A stretch of DNA of 64,000 nucleotides from positions 496,001 to 560,000 of the forward strand of contig NZ_CP159290.1 in the NCBI RefSeq assembly GCF_040448685.1. Reading direction: 5' to 3'. Made by a program: the position numbers and the translations under genes. Under the pieces are notes generated by a model that did no database searches, was not told where the DNA came from, and was given only the letters and a program-made list of their open reading frames with translations. Shown here one piece after another: positions 9,190 through 22,963 of the stretch (position 1 is the stretch's first letter; each line of letters starts with the position of its first letter). Source of the DNA: Cellulosimicrobium sp. ES-005 (GTDB lineage Bacteria; Actinomycetota; Actinomycetes; Actinomycetales; Cellulomonadaceae).

Positions 9190-9936
9190 GGCGCCCGCCC
9201 GCCCGCGCGGCGGTGCTCGCGACGTCGGCCGTGCTCGCCGTCCTCGGGACGACCGCCTGCACCGGCGGACCGTCGCCCGGCCCGACCGGCGGCCCGACGA
9301 CGTCGGGCACCGCGGACGCGCCCGGTCCGGACGCCGGCGACCCCACGTCCCCGGCGCCGACGACCGAGACCGCACCGGGGGATCCGGACGCGACGACCGG
9401 CGGCCCGTCCGACCTGCTGCCCGACCCCGCGGACGCGCCGGGCCCCCGAGGTCACGATCCTGGGCGGGGCCGCGTCCGCACCGCCGCTCGTCGCGCGCGC
9501 CGGGTGGCAGGTCGTCGGGTCGAGCGGCGCGTGCGTGCTGTCGTGGCGCGGCGCGAGCGACCCTGAGGCGCCGGGAGCAGGCGCCCGGGAGGCGTCCGAC
9601 GCCCTGCTCACCGAGACCGTCGTCGCGGACCGGGGCGACCCGGGTGCGACGCGTGAGGTCCTGCTCCCGCTCACGTCCGACGGCGTGGCGGTGCAGGGCG
9701 TGAACGCGGTCGCCCAGGACTGGGCCGTGGGCACGCCGCGCGGCGAGGTCCCGGTCCGCGGTGCGGCGCGCGTCGTGAGCGTGCCGACGTTCGACGGCGG
9801 CGCGTCGACCCAGTCCGTCGTGCTCGCGCTCGACTGCGCCGGGCCGCTCGACGAGGGCGCGTGGCAGCGGCTGCTCGCCGACGTGCGCGTCGGTCTCGTC
9901 GCACCCGTCGAGGAGCCCGGCGTCTGGCTCTCGTAG
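9186..9936 (+). pseudogene. Putative lipoprotein gene with a frameshift in a C5 run
   Basis: The GTG at 9186 overlaps the nitroreductase stop (GTGA). It encodes a lipoprotein signal with LGTTAC (Cys 25), then a Thr/Pro/Gly/Asp-rich mature start. At the ccccc run 9443-9447 the reading switches: the frame in use until then runs on to 9566 with Arg-rich nonsense, while the +1 frame resumes sensible protein (EVTILGGAASAPPLVARAGW, later ending PVEEPGVWLS at 9936). Removing one C restores a single frame of about 249 residues. Either a recent inactivating indel or an assembly error. The C-terminal half has no family that I recognise. Confidence 0.65.
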
Positions 9937-9996
9937 CCGGATCCTGGAGCCGGCGCACGGCCCGGCCCGTGGGCGCGGAGCCGTGGCGCGGCGACG

Positions 9997-10878
9997 TCAG
10001 GCGTCGCGGTCGCGCAGCGCCGGGACGTGCAGCCCGACGACGGCGCGCGCGTCCGCGGGCAGCTCGTCCCAGTCCTCGACGGTGTCGAGGTCGACCGCGG
10101 TCCCGGGCCGCTGCACGACGACGGCCCGCAGCCCGAGCCGCGCGGCCTCCGCGACGTGGGCCGCACGGCTGCCCGCCCCGAACCGAAACCGAAACCCGTC
10201 GCCGACGGGACCGCTGCCTCGCCGAGCACGAGGTTCCCGTCGTTCTGAGCCGGTTTCCGACAGCGACCCCGTGGTCGTCGGCGCGGAAGCCGGGGGGTCG
10301 AGGACGAGGAGGTTCGTGCCCGTGCCCCCGCGGTCCGTCGCGACGACGACGGGCGCGTCCTCGGCGAGCAGCGCCGCCACGTCGGCGGGCGTGAGCGCGG
10401 GGAGGTCGGCGTGCGCGACGAGGAGCCGCACCGGACCCTCCGGGGACTCGTCACGCGCCGCGATCTCCCGGCCGAGGTCGACCGCCGCGTCCAGCCCCGG
10501 CCGGTCCGCGGGCTGCAGCACGATGCGCAGCCGGTCGGCGTCGTCGGTCAGCAGGAGACCGTCCGACGCGGCCGCGTCCGCAGCGCCGGCGGACTCGTCC
10601 ACCACGACGTCGCGCAGCGCCCGCCACGTGAACCGCGGGTCCGACGTCACCACGACCACGCGCTCGACGCCGTCGCTCGCGAGCAGCGTCCCCACGACGT
10701 GCCGCGCGAGCACGGCGATCAGCCGGCTGCGCGCCGCGGGGTCGAGGACGTGCGCGAGCCGCGACTTCCCCGACGACCCGTCGCGCAGCGGCACGACGGC
10801 GACCACGCGCCCCGGGCGGTCGGGCCCACCGGGACGAGCAGCGCCGTCGGGCACCACGAGGTCACCCACGCGCGGCAC
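9997..10878 (-). CDS. cofC: 2-phospho-L-lactate (phosphoenolpyruvate) guanylyltransferase, coenzyme F420 synthesis
   Basis: Transfers GMP from GTP to phosphoenolpyruvate or phospholactate, the activation step of F420 synthesis (CofC; FbiD in mycobacteria). The nucleotidyltransferase start is VVAVVPLRDGSSGKSRLA (residues 25-42), followed by LLVAHADLPAL with the metal-binding Asp and GTGTNLLVLDPP. About 25 extra residues rich in Ser/Arg/Gly (around 203-230) split the usual GTN...FRFG...S segment; this looks like an in-frame insertion. The GTG start overlaps the end of fbiA by 17 bp, so the two are translationally coupled. Confidence 0.88.
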   Translation of the reverse strand: MPRVGDLVVPDGAARPGGPDRPGRVVAVVPLRDGSSGKSRLAHVLDPAARSRLIAVLARHVVGTLLASDGVERVVVVTSDPRFTWRALRDVVVDESAGAADAAASDGLLLTDDADRLRIVLQPADRPGLDAAVDLGREIAARDESPEGPVRLLVAHADLPALTPADVAALLAEDAPVVVATDRGGTGTNLLVLDPPASAPTTTGSLSETGSERREPRARRGSGPVGDGFRFRFGAGSRAAHVAEAARLGLRAVVVQRPGTAVDLDTVEDWDELPADARAVVGLHVPALRDRDA

Positions 10879-11815
10879 CCGCCGACGCGAGGAGCGTGCG
10901 CGCGAGGCGCTCGCGGCCCGCGGCGCCGCCCATGACGGTGTCCGTGACCACGACGTCCATCTCGAGGCCCCGCACGGCGTCCGCGAGGTGGGCGTCGTGG
11001 TCGTCGATCACCATGACGTCGACGAGCCCGGCATACAGGCGCGCGACGCCGAGCGCGGAGACCTCGTGCCCGAGCGTCGTGAGGATCTGCGCCGCGGGCC
11101 CCTTGATCGCGCGGCCGCCGACGATCGGGCTCACCGCGACGCGGCGCGCGGACGTCCCGGCCAGCGCCTCCCGCACACCCGCGACCGCGAGCACCGGCTC
11201 GACCGACAGGAACGGGTTCGACGGCGCGACCACGACCACGTCGGCGTCGGTCACCGCGTCGAGCACGCCGGGCGCGGGGCGCGCGGCGTCGATCCCGTCG
11301 TAGACGAGGCCCAGGACGTCGTCCGCGTGCCGGCGCCCCACGAAGTACTCCTGGAACCCGAGCCGGCCCGCGGGCGTGTCGACGAGCGTCGCGACGCGGT
11401 CGTCGCTCACGGGCAGGACGCTCGCCCGGACGCCGAGCGCCGTCGTGAGCCGCGCGGTCACCTCGGTCAGGGTCGACCCCGCGCGCAGCCCGGCCGTCCG
11501 GACCACGTGCGTCGCGAGGTCGCGGTCCCCGAGCGTGAACCACGTGTCCTCGCCGAGCCGGCCCATCGCCTCCAGCGCCGCGTACGTCTCGCCGACGACG
11601 CCCCAGCCGCGCTCCTCGTCCGCGAGCCCGGCGAGCGTGTACGTCACGGTGTCGAGGTCGGGCGAGATCCACAGCCCGTGCAGCTCGACGTCGTCCGCCA
11701 CGTTGACGACGACCGTGAGGTCGGCCCCGGCGAGGTCCAGGCCGTGCGCGAGGCGTGCCCCGCCGACCCCGCCCGCGAGCACGGTCACGCGGTCGGTGCG
11801 GTGTTCTGCTGTCAC
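10862..11815 (-). CDS. fbiA: 2-phospho-L-lactate transferase, coenzyme F420 synthesis
   Basis: CofD/FbiA joins the activated lactyl/enolpyruvyl moiety to the deazaflavin Fo to give (dehydro)F420-0. The 317-residue protein begins with [17 protein letters not shown], the diagnostic Rossmann start. It also has [35 protein letters not shown] and [13 protein letters not shown], all family hallmarks. A TAGGCT box (11823-11828) lies 7 bp before the GTG at 11815, consistent with leaderless initiation. The F420 made here would serve enzymes such as the Ddn-like protein at 59464. Confidence 0.93.
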   Translation of the reverse strand: MTAEHRTDRVTVLAGGVGGARLAHGLDLAGADLTVVVNVADDVELHGLWISPDLDTVTYTLAGLADEERGWGVVGETYAALEAMGRLGEDTWFTLGDRDLATHVVRTAGLRAGSTLTEVTARLTTALGVRASVLPVSDDRVATLVDTPAGRLGFQEYFVGRRHADDVLGLVYDGIDAARPAPGVLDAVTDADVVVVAPSNPFLSVEPVLAVAGVREALAGTSARRVAVSPIVGGRAIKGPAAQILTTLGHEVSALGVARLYAGLVDVMVIDDHDAHLADAVRGLEMDVVVTDTVMGGAAGRERLARTLLASAGAARG

Positions 11816-11885
11816 GACGACGAGCCTACGTCGGGGCGTCGGGGTCCCGGCGGTTCGTGCGCCGGACCCGTGCCACGATGGGCTC

Positions 11886-12206
11886 ATGGCCGTCTTCGCC
11901 TTCTCCGTCGCCCCGCTCGGTGCCGGCGAGTCCGTCGCGGACTCCGTCGCCGAGGCCGTCCGCATCGTCCGCGAGTCGGGCCTGCCCAACCGCACCACCG
12001 CGATGTTCACCGAGATCGAGGGCGACTGGGACGCCGTCATGCCCGTGATCCAGCGCGCCACGGAGGCCGTGGGCGCGGGCGGGCACCGCGTCTCGCTCGT
12101 CATCAAGGCGGACATCCGGTCCGGTCGTACCGGGGAGCTCACGGGGAAGGTCGAACGGGTCGAGGAGCGCCTCGCCGTGGAGTCCGAGGAGACCGGGCAC
12201 GCCTGA
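11886..12206 (+). CDS. MTH1187/YkoF-type thiamine-binding protein
   Basis: A 106-residue small cytoplasmic protein of the DUF77/MTH1187 family, which folds like a ferredoxin dimer and binds thiamine or related molecules. Markers are [20 protein letters not shown] at the N-terminus and [12 protein letters not shown] near the C-terminus. CACGAT lies 6 bp before the ATG with no Shine-Dalgarno sequence, so it may be leaderless. Its upstream region is shared with divergent fbiA. Confidence 0.82.
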   Translation: MAVFAFSVAPLGAGESVADSVAEAVRIVRESGLPNRTTAMFTEIEGDWDAVMPVIQRATEAVGAGGHRVSLVIKADIRSGRTGELTGKVERVEERLAVESEETGHA

Positions 12207-12321
12207 CCTGCACGGTCGCGCGGGGGCGGTTCGACCGGTTCGAGGGACTTGACCGGCGACGTAGGCTATGGCGCAAACGCCCCCGCCCAGGTCGCGTCCC
12301 GCTGCAGCAGGAGATCCCCCG

Positions 12322-13776
12322 ATGCCCCTCTTCGAGGTGGACGCCGAGCGTCCCGTACTGGTCCAGCCGCCCCAGCCGGCAGGTGCCTTCGGGACGGACG
12401 CGCAGCGTGTCGTGGACGGCAACATCGAGGGGCTGCTGGGCGAGCAGATCTTCCCCGTCGCGCAGGGCACGTCCGACGACGAGCCCCACCTGCTCGCGCT
12501 CGACGCCGCAGGGCTCCCGGTCGTCATCGAGGTCACCGCGGAGCTCACGGAGGAGGCCCTCACCGCGGCGCTCAACCACGCCGGCCGGGCCGGGCGTCTC
12601 ACGCGCGCCGAGCTCGCCGCCCGCTACAGCGGCGGCGCGTCGCGGTTCCAGCAGGACGTCGCGGCGTTCTACGACAACGTCCCCCTCACGCGCTCGCAGG
12701 CGACCGCCCGCGCGACCGGTGCCCGGCTCATCGTCATCTGCTCGAGCGCCGCACCGGGCATCCAGGACGCGCTCGACTTCCTCCGCCAGCCCGGCTCCCC
12801 GGTCGCGGTCCTGCGCCTCGGCGTCGTGCAGGGCGCCGACGGCCGCCGCTTCGTCGACGTGTCCCCGCTCGCGATGACGCGCGACAACCCCGCACCACCC
12901 GCGGCACCCGAGCCCCGCCGGGGCCGCGCCGTGGCCCCCGGATCCGACTTCGCGGACGGCGTCGCCGTGGGCCGAGCCCTGACCGGCAAGTTTCCCGTGG
13001 TGACGCGGCAGGCCGCGCAGTCCCGGGCCGAGCGCCGTCGTGCCGCCGAGCTCGAGCCGCGCGCCCTCCCCGGGATCGCACCCACCGCGGCCGACGAGAC
13101 CGGCCCGCTGGCCCCGGTCGCCGCGCCCTCGGCGCCGTCGCACGCCGAGCCCCCGGTCCTGGACTTCGTGCCCCTCGACGACCCGCTCACCGCGCGGGCC
13201 GTGCCCGAGCCCGCGTCCACCGGCTGGGCCGACCGCCGGCCCGTCGAGGCCGGCGACGAGACGCCCACCCCGCGCACCTCGATCCTCACGCGCGAGTCCA
13301 TCCGGACCCGCGAGTCCATCCGGACGCGCGAGTCGTACCTCACCCACGAGTACGGCGAGCAGCGGAGCCCGTCGCGCGAGCAGCCGTACGACCCGCTGTC
13401 GTACCACCCGCCGGTCGACCTCGACCCGGCACCCCCGCACGCGTCCGCGAGCCGGGACGTCGTCCCCGTGCCGCCCCCGCCCCCCGCGGACGTGCCGCTC
13501 GGCCCCGACGACGACCCCGACCTCGTCGCGCTCGCCCGCGCGTTCGGCACGCCCCGCGAGCTCGTGTGGTCCCGGCCGCGGCGCGGCCAGCGCTTCGAGG
13601 CGGTCCTCCAGCCCGACGGCTTCATCGAGCTCTCCGACGGCGCGCGCTACCGCCACCCCGACCTCGCCGCCGTCGCCGTGTCGGGCACCCACACCGCCGA
13701 CGGCTGGAGCGTCTGGCGCCTCGGCGGCGACGACGGCCCCACCCTCACCGACGCCTTCCGCCAGCACCACGCCTGA
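12322..13776 (+). CDS. Uncharacterised protein with degenerate NucS-like N-terminal domain
   Basis: A 484-residue protein in three parts. Residues 1-190 have an arrangement (NIEGLLGEQIFP, then PHLLALDAAGLPVVIEV) that recalls the PD-(D/E)XK fold of NucS/DUF91 nucleases, but the expected catalytic Lys after IEV is Thr, so it may be inactive. Residues 190-400 are low-complexity Pro/Ala/Arg-rich with a six-residue repeat (TRESIR). Residues 400-484 form a compact domain (LVWSRPRRGQRFEAVLQPDG, later DGWSVWRLGG). The ATG at 12322 follows caggaga; an upstream in-frame ATG at 12268 lacks one and directly follows a TAGGCT box. Function unknown. Confidence 0.7.
   Translation: MPLFEVDAERPVLVQPPQPAGAFGTDAQRVVDGNIEGLLGEQIFPVAQGTSDDEPHLLALDAAGLPVVIEVTAELTEEALTAALNHAGRAGRLTRAELAARYSGGASRFQQDVAAFYDNVPLTRSQATARATGARLIVICSSAAPGIQDALDFLRQPGSPVAVLRLGVVQGADGRRFVDVSPLAMTRDNPAPPAAPEPRRGRAVAPGSDFADGVAVGRALTGKFPVVTRQAAQSRAERRRAAELEPRALPGIAPTAADETGPLAPVAAPSAPSHAEPPVLDFVPLDDPLTARAVPEPASTGWADRRPVEAGDETPTPRTSILTRESIRTRESIRTRESYLTHEYGEQRSPSREQPYDPLSYHPPVDLDPAPPHASASRDVVPVPPPPPADVPLGPDDDPDLVALARAFGTPRELVWSRPRRGQRFEAVLQPDGFIELSDGARYRHPDLAAVAVSGTHTADGWSVWRLGGDDGPTLTDAFRQHHA
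13288..13341 (+). repeat. Three tandem 18-bp units inside the coding region
   Basis: Units start at 13288, 13306 and 13324 (acgcgcgagtccatccgg and variants; the third diverges after cgcgagtc). They encode TRESIR twice and TRESYL once within the low-complexity linker. Confidence 0.85.
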
Positions 13777-13812
13777 CCCACCGTTCGGGCTGACGAGCCC
13801 GGGCAGGACGGC

Positions 13813-13840
13813 GGCCCGGGCCGTGGAGCCGGCCCGGGCC
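13813..13840. terminator. Hairpin between convergent genes
   Basis: Two ggcccgggcc decamers (13813-13822, 13831-13840), each itself palindromic, form a stem with an 8-nt loop between the stop of the preceding gene and the convergent ABC permease gene. Confidence 0.5.
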
Positions 13841-13859
13841 CGACGCGAGGAGGCCGCGC

Positions 13860-14714
13860 TCAGTCGGTCGAGCGCACCATGGTGCGGATCCCGACCGCGA
13901 GCCCGACGGCGGCCGTCACGACGGCGGCGACCCAGCCCCACGCGACGGCCGAGGCCGTGAGGTCGCCGGCGAACAGCGCGCGCTCGGCGTCGACGACGTA
14001 CCGGAGCGGGTTGACGTCGGACGCCACCTGCATCCACCGCGGCCCGGTCTCGAGCGGCAGGAGCATGCCGGACAGGATCATGAGCGGGAAGATCAGCGTC
14101 TGCTGCACGACCCAGAACATCCAGTCCTGCTTGCGCACCGCGAGCGCGAGCGCATAGCTGAGGGACCCGATCCCGACGCCGAAGACGGCGAGGAGCGCGA
14201 GCCCGACGACGGCCCCGGCGGGGTGGAGCTCGAACCCGAACGGGAGCATGACGAGCACGACGACGACCGACTGCGCGACGATCGGGACCATCTCCTTGAG
14301 CGCGCGGCCCACGAGCAGCGAGGCGCGCGAGAGCGGGGCGACGAGCATGCGCTCGTGCGCGCCGGTCTGGAGCTCGACGAGCAGGTTCGCGCCGGTCGTG
14401 GTGGTCCCGAAGAGCGTGGTCATCACGAGGATGGACGGGACGAACCACTGCCAGACGTTGCCGCCCAGGACCTCCTGCCCGGTCGTCGTGCCGCCGAGCG
14501 ACCCGACGAGCAGGGGGCCGAACAGCGCGAGGAAGACGATCGGCTGGACGAGCCCGAACAGCACGGAGAACGGGTCGTGCAGCACGGGCCGCAGCTCGCG
14601 GACGAGCACGATCCGGGTGTCGCGCGCGAACGCGGCGAGCCCGCGACGTGCGCGCGGACGTGCCGGGGCCGGGTGCGGGGCGATGCTGGTGGGGGCGATG
14701 TCGACGGTGCTCAT
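13860..14714 (-). CDS. ABC-2 type transporter permease (DrrB-like)
   Basis: A 284-residue inner-membrane permease with about six hydrophobic segments, including VLFGLVQPIVFLALFGPLLV, MVPIVAQSVVVVLVMLPFGF and LIFPLMILSGMLLPLETGP. The motif NPLRYVVDAERALF near the C-terminus is typical of daunorubicin-resistance-type ABC-2 permeases. The ATG overlaps the ATPase stop in an ATGA, so the pair forms one exporter. Exported compound unknown. Confidence 0.9.
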   Translation of the reverse strand: MSTVDIAPTSIAPHPAPARPRARRGLAAFARDTRIVLVRELRPVLHDPFSVLFGLVQPIVFLALFGPLLVGSLGGTTTGQEVLGGNVWQWFVPSILVMTTLFGTTTTGANLLVELQTGAHERMLVAPLSRASLLVGRALKEMVPIVAQSVVVVLVMLPFGFELHPAGAVVGLALLAVFGVGIGSLSYALALAVRKQDWMFWVVQQTLIFPLMILSGMLLPLETGPRWMQVASDVNPLRYVVDAERALFAGDLTASAVAWGWVAAVVTAAVGLAVGIRTMVRSTD

Positions 14715-15799
14715 GCTGCGGTCCTCTCGGTGGGGCGGGTGCCCTCGGCGGGGGTGTCGGTCGGGGTCGCGGCGCCGGCCTCGCGCAGGCTGCGGCCCGT
14801 CAGGGCGAGGAAGACGTCGTCGAGCGTGGGGCGGTGCACCAGCGCGGTCTCGACGGCGATGCCGTCCGCGTCGGCGGCGCGCAGCAGCCGGGGGAGGTAC
14901 GCGTCGCCGCGTTCGGCCCGCACCTCGAGCGAGGGTGCGGCGTCGTGCCCGACGGCGGGGGTGCCGTCGGGCGTGCGGGTCGCCTCGCGGAAGCCCTCGA
15001 CGCGGCGGGCGAGCGCGAGGAGGCGCGCCGCGTCGTCGTGCAGCGGGCCCTGCGTGGGCGCGAGCGTCACGACGACGCGGTCCCCGGCGAGGTCGGCCTT
15101 GAGGTTCTCGGCGGTGTCGTCGGCGATGACCTGACCGTGGTCGACGACGACGACGCGCTCGGCCATGGTGTCGGCCTCGTCGAGGTAGTGCGTGGTGAGG
15201 ACGATCGTCATGGGCTCGCCCGTCGACGCGAGGGCGTCGTCGCGCATGCGCAGCACGTGCTCCCACAGGTTCGCGCGGTTGTGCGGGTCGAGGCCGGTCG
15301 ACGGCTCGTCGAGGAACAGCAGCGACGGCGCGTGCACGAGGCCCATGGCGACGTCGAGCCGGCGACGCTGCCCGCCGGAGAGGTCGGAGACCTTGCGCGC
15401 GCCGTAGGACCCGAGCTCGAGCGAGTCGAGGAGCTCGTCGGCGCGGCGTCGGGCGGTACGTCGGTCGAGGCCGTGGATGCGGCCCTGGCTGGTGAGCTCG
15501 TCGACGGCGCGCTGCGCGTGACCGGCGCCGTTGCCCTGCCCGACGTAGCCGATGCGGTGGCGGACGGCGTCGGGCTCGGCGACGACGTCGTGGCCCGCGA
15601 CGGTCGCGGTGCCCGACGTGGGACGGATGAGCGTGGTGAGCATGCGGAGCGTGGTCGTCTTGCCGGCGCCGTTGGGGCCGAGGACGGCGACGAGCTCGCC
15701 GGGTGCGACGTCGAGGTCGATGCCGCGGACGGCGTGCACCGTGGCGCTCGCGTCGCGCCCGACGGCGAAGTCCTTGGTCAGTGCTCTGGTGCGGATCAC
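14711..15799 (-). CDS. ABC transporter ATP-binding protein (DrrA-like)
   Basis: A 362-residue ATPase partner of the downstream permease. Walker A GPNGAGKTT (about residues 41-49), signature LSGGQRRRLDVA, Walker B SLLFLDEPSTGLDP and switch His in LTTHYLDEAD are all present. The C-terminal 120 residues form the DrrA-type regulatory tail (ALVHRPTLDDVFLALTGRSL). GTG 15799 has a strong ccaggaggag ribosome site; the apparent extension upstream has no coding signal. The WYL regulator is divergent 93 bp away, suggesting that it controls the exporter. Confidence 0.92.
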   Translation of the reverse strand: MIRTRALTKDFAVGRDASATVHAVRGIDLDVAPGELVAVLGPNGAGKTTTLRMLTTLIRPTSGTATVAGHDVVAEPDAVRHRIGYVGQGNGAGHAQRAVDELTSQGRIHGLDRRTARRRADELLDSLELGSYGARKVSDLSGGQRRRLDVAMGLVHAPSLLFLDEPSTGLDPHNRANLWEHVLRMRDDALASTGEPMTIVLTTHYLDEADTMAERVVVVDHGQVIADDTAENLKADLAGDRVVVTLAPTQGPLHDDAARLLALARRVEGFREATRTPDGTPAVGHDAAPSLEVRAERGDAYLPRLLRAADADGIAVETALVHRPTLDDVFLALTGRSLREAGAATPTDTPAEGTRPTERTAA

Positions 15800-15840
15800 G
15801 GTGGCTCCTCCTGGGTGTGCTTCGTGCGTCGAGACCGACG

Positions 15841-15883
15841 GTGCCAGGAGTAGAGGCCAGATTCGGTCCTCTACTCCTGGCAC
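15841..15883. promoter_or_regulatory. Perfect 16-bp palindrome, candidate WYL-regulator operator
   Basis: Arms gtgccaggagtagagg (15841-15856) and cctctactcctggcac (15868-15883) are exact inverse complements around an 11-bp centre. The right arm reaches into CACCCT (15881-15886), which lies 6 bp before the WYL gene's ATG and is the best -10 candidate. A bound dimer would cover this promoter, and the site is 42 bp from the exporter's GTG. Confidence 0.7.
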
Positions 15884-15892
15884 CCTGGGGTC

Positions 15893-16921
15893 ATGCTCGA
15901 GACCTCTGGACGACTGCTCCGACTGCTCTCGCTGCTCCAGGCGCGCCGGGACTGGCCCGGGTCCGCGCTCGCCGAGCGGCTGGAGGTAAGCCCGCGCACC
16001 GTGCGGCGCGACGTCGACCGGCTGCGCGAGCTCGGCTACCCGGTCCGCGCGACGAAGGGGCCCGACGGCGGGTACCGGCTCGATGCCGGGGCGGACGTGC
16101 CGCCCCTCCTGTTCGACGACGAGCAGGCGGTCGCCGTCGCGATCGCACTGCGTACCGGGACGCTCCCCGGAGTCGAGGACGCCGCAGCACGCGCGCTCGC
16201 GACGATCCGTCAGGTCATGCCCGCGCGCCTGCGCACGCGCATCGACGCGTTGGAGGTGACGGCGGTGCCCGGCCGGAGGGAGCGGGCCCTGCCCGCGGTC
16301 AGCGCCGACGTGCTCGTGGCCGTCGGCTCGGCGGCCGCCGAACGCCGCGTGCTGCGGTTCGACTACGACGGCGGGACGGGCGAGGTGCTCCGCGCTCCGG
16401 GCCAGGAGGAGGGGGAGGGGTTCCGTGCGCCGCGCCGGGTGGAGCCGCACCACGTCGTCACGTGGGGCGGGCGGTGGTACCTCGTCGCGTGGGACCTCGA
16501 CCGGGACGACTGGCGAACCTTCCGGATCGACCGGATGGCGCCGCGCGAGGGCGCCGGAGCGCGCTTCGAGCGGCGGGCGCTGCCCGCCCCGGACGTGGCG
16601 ACGTTCATCGCCGAGAGGTTCACGCAGCCCGTGACGCCCGTGCGGGGGACGGTCGAGATCGAGCTGGACGCCGCCGTCGTGGCGGCATGGGCCGGAACGG
16701 GCGCACTCGTCGAGGCCGTGGGCGAGGGGCGGTGCCGGCTGACGGCGGGATCCTGGTCGTGGGGCGGGCTCGCCGCCTGGTTCGGGATCTTCGACGCCCC
16801 CTTCACCGTGGTCGGGCCGGACGAGCTGCGCACGGCGATGACCCGCCTCGCGGCGCGGGCGACGGCCGCGGCCGATCCCGCGGGGACGGACGCAGCGGGC
16901 CCACGGCAACGTCCTGCGTGA
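15893..16921 (+). CDS. WYL-domain transcriptional regulator (YafY family)
   Basis: A 342-residue DNA-binding regulator. The N-terminal DeoR-type HTH reads MLETSGRLLRLLSLLQARRD, then LEVSPRTVRRDVDRLRELGYP (residues 30-50) and KGPDGGYRL. The central WYL domain is seen in GGRWYLVAWDLDRDDWRTFR (about 196-215) with the DRM motif after it. A C-terminal WCX-like extension follows. The ligand is unknown. The gene is divergent from the drrAB-like exporter and overlooks the 16-bp palindrome; autoregulation and control of the exporter are inferred. Confidence 0.9.
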   Translation: MLETSGRLLRLLSLLQARRDWPGSALAERLEVSPRTVRRDVDRLRELGYPVRATKGPDGGYRLDAGADVPPLLFDDEQAVAVAIALRTGTLPGVEDAAARALATIRQVMPARLRTRIDALEVTAVPGRRERALPAVSADVLVAVGSAAAERRVLRFDYDGGTGEVLRAPGQEEGEGFRAPRRVEPHHVVTWGGRWYLVAWDLDRDDWRTFRIDRMAPREGAGARFERRALPAPDVATFIAERFTQPVTPVRGTVEIELDAAVVAAWAGTGALVEAVGEGRCRLTAGSWSWGGLAAWFGIFDAPFTVVGPDELRTAMTRLAARATAAADPAGTDAAGPRQRPA

Positions 16922-16983
16922 GGGGCGGTGCTCGCCGGGCGTGGCGCCCCGGAGGAGAGTGGTCCGGGTCACCACGGCGCGAG

Positions 16984-17013
16984 TTGACCTCCTGCCTCCG
17001 GACCCCGTAATGT
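16984..17013 (+). promoter_or_regulatory. rRNA P1 promoter
   Basis: TTGACC, an 18-bp spacer and TAATGT. Both hexamers are close to the vegetative sigma consensus and the promoter points at the 16S gene. Confidence 0.7.
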
Positions 17014-17298
17014 TCTCGAGGTCGCCCGGCAGGGAGGAACAGACACCACGGCACAGCTCCTCGGAGCAGATGCGAAGTGGCTGGTCCCCCGGGTGAAACT
17101 CCCACCAGATTCTCGGAGCACAGTGCTGCGCCGTGAGTACGGTGAGGGTGTCTGGATCAGGTACATTTCTGAACGGAAATCCGGTTTTCACCGGTCCGGG
17201 ACGAACGGCCGGGTCTGGTAGGATTCAGAACGAAGGAAGCGCCCCGCGCGAGGGCCTCGGGAACGAGGTCGGAGGCGGTGTGTGTCGGTTGTTTGAGA

Positions 17299-17314
17299 AC
17301 TCAACAGTGTGCTT
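17299..17314 (+). other. 5' strand of the 16S processing stem
   Basis: actcaacagtgtgctt pairs with gagcacactgttgggt at 19283-19298 (15 of 16 positions counting one G-U pair). Such stems are the RNase III entry sites that release pre-16S rRNA. Confidence 0.75.
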
Positions 17315-17521
17315 GTTAGTCAATGCCAATTTTTTGTCCCTGTGGCATGGCTGATCGTCTTCGCCCGTCGGGTGGGGTGGTTGGTTGTGTCTGGGATTCC
17401 TTTGGTTGATTTCGGAAGATGATGTCATCTTTCGTGTTGATGCCAGTTTTGTGAACCCTGGTGGGTTCGCTTCGTATGGATTGTTCACTGCTGGGTTTGT
17501 CCTGGTGGTGGGCGTTGTTCA

Positions 17522-22635
<5,114 letters not shown>

Positions 22636-22651
22636 CCAACACACTTTGCTA

Positions 22652-22670
22652 CGCGTCCACTGTGCGGTTC
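22652..22670 (+). other. 3' strand of the 23S processing stem
   Basis: cgcgtccactgtgcggttc is complementary to 19441-19459 across 19 positions, with one G-U pair. It would close the pre-23S loop for RNase III. Confidence 0.75.
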
Positions 22671-22729
22671 CCGAACCACCAACACCACACCCCCCAAGGG
22701 GTGCCCCAGCGTGTTGACAGGTTCACAGA

Positions 22730-22847
22730 GTTACGGCGGTCACAGCGAAGGGGAAACGCCCGGTCCCATACCGAACCCGGAAGCTAAGCCCTTCAGCGCC
22801 GATGGTACTGCCCTGGAGACGGGGTGGGAGAGTAGGACGCCGCCGGA
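22730..22847 (+). rRNA. rrf: 5S ribosomal RNA
   Basis: About 118 nt. gttacggcggtcac at the 5' end pairs with gacgccgccggac at the 3' end. The conserved cccataccgaacccggaagc loop B/helix III and the gggtgggagagtaggacg 3' half are present. Confidence 0.95.
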
Positions 22848-22857
22848 CAACCCTTCA

Positions 22858-22892
22858 CCGAAGGCCCACCCCACACCGGGGTGGGCCTTCGG
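22858..22892 (+). terminator. rRNA operon terminator
   Basis: Perfect 15-bp arms ccgaaggcccacccc / ggggtgggccttcgg with a 5-nt loop, 11 bp past the 5S gene. No T tract. Confidence 0.8.
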
Positions 22893-22963
22893 CATACCCA
22901 GATCCAGACCCAAACCCGGGCCGAGACAGAACCCCCTCCCGCAAGACAGAACCCGGCCACGCC

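Larger units (their letters stand above)
16922..17520 (+). promoter_or_regulatory. rRNA operon promoter and leader region
   Basis: No credible gene lies here. The best promoter is TTGACC (16984-16989) with an 18-bp spacer and TAATGT (17008-17013), a classic actinobacterial stable-RNA promoter. A second possible -10, TAGGAT, is at 17219-17224 without a good -35. The leader carries the conserved boxA-like TTGTTTGAGAACTC (17289-17302), whose following bases pair with the spacer after 16S. The region is distinctly more A/T-rich than its surroundings from 17290 on. Confidence 0.75.

Noticed and set aside
10719-11672. 317-codon minus-strand ORF over fbiA
   Set aside because: Frame-shifted shadow of fbiA, Arg/Gly-rich and without motifs.
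12249-12267. TTGACC...TAGGCT promoter before the 12322 gene
   Set aside because: The two hexamers are only 7 bp apart, so they cannot be one promoter; TAGGCT alone may still be a -10.
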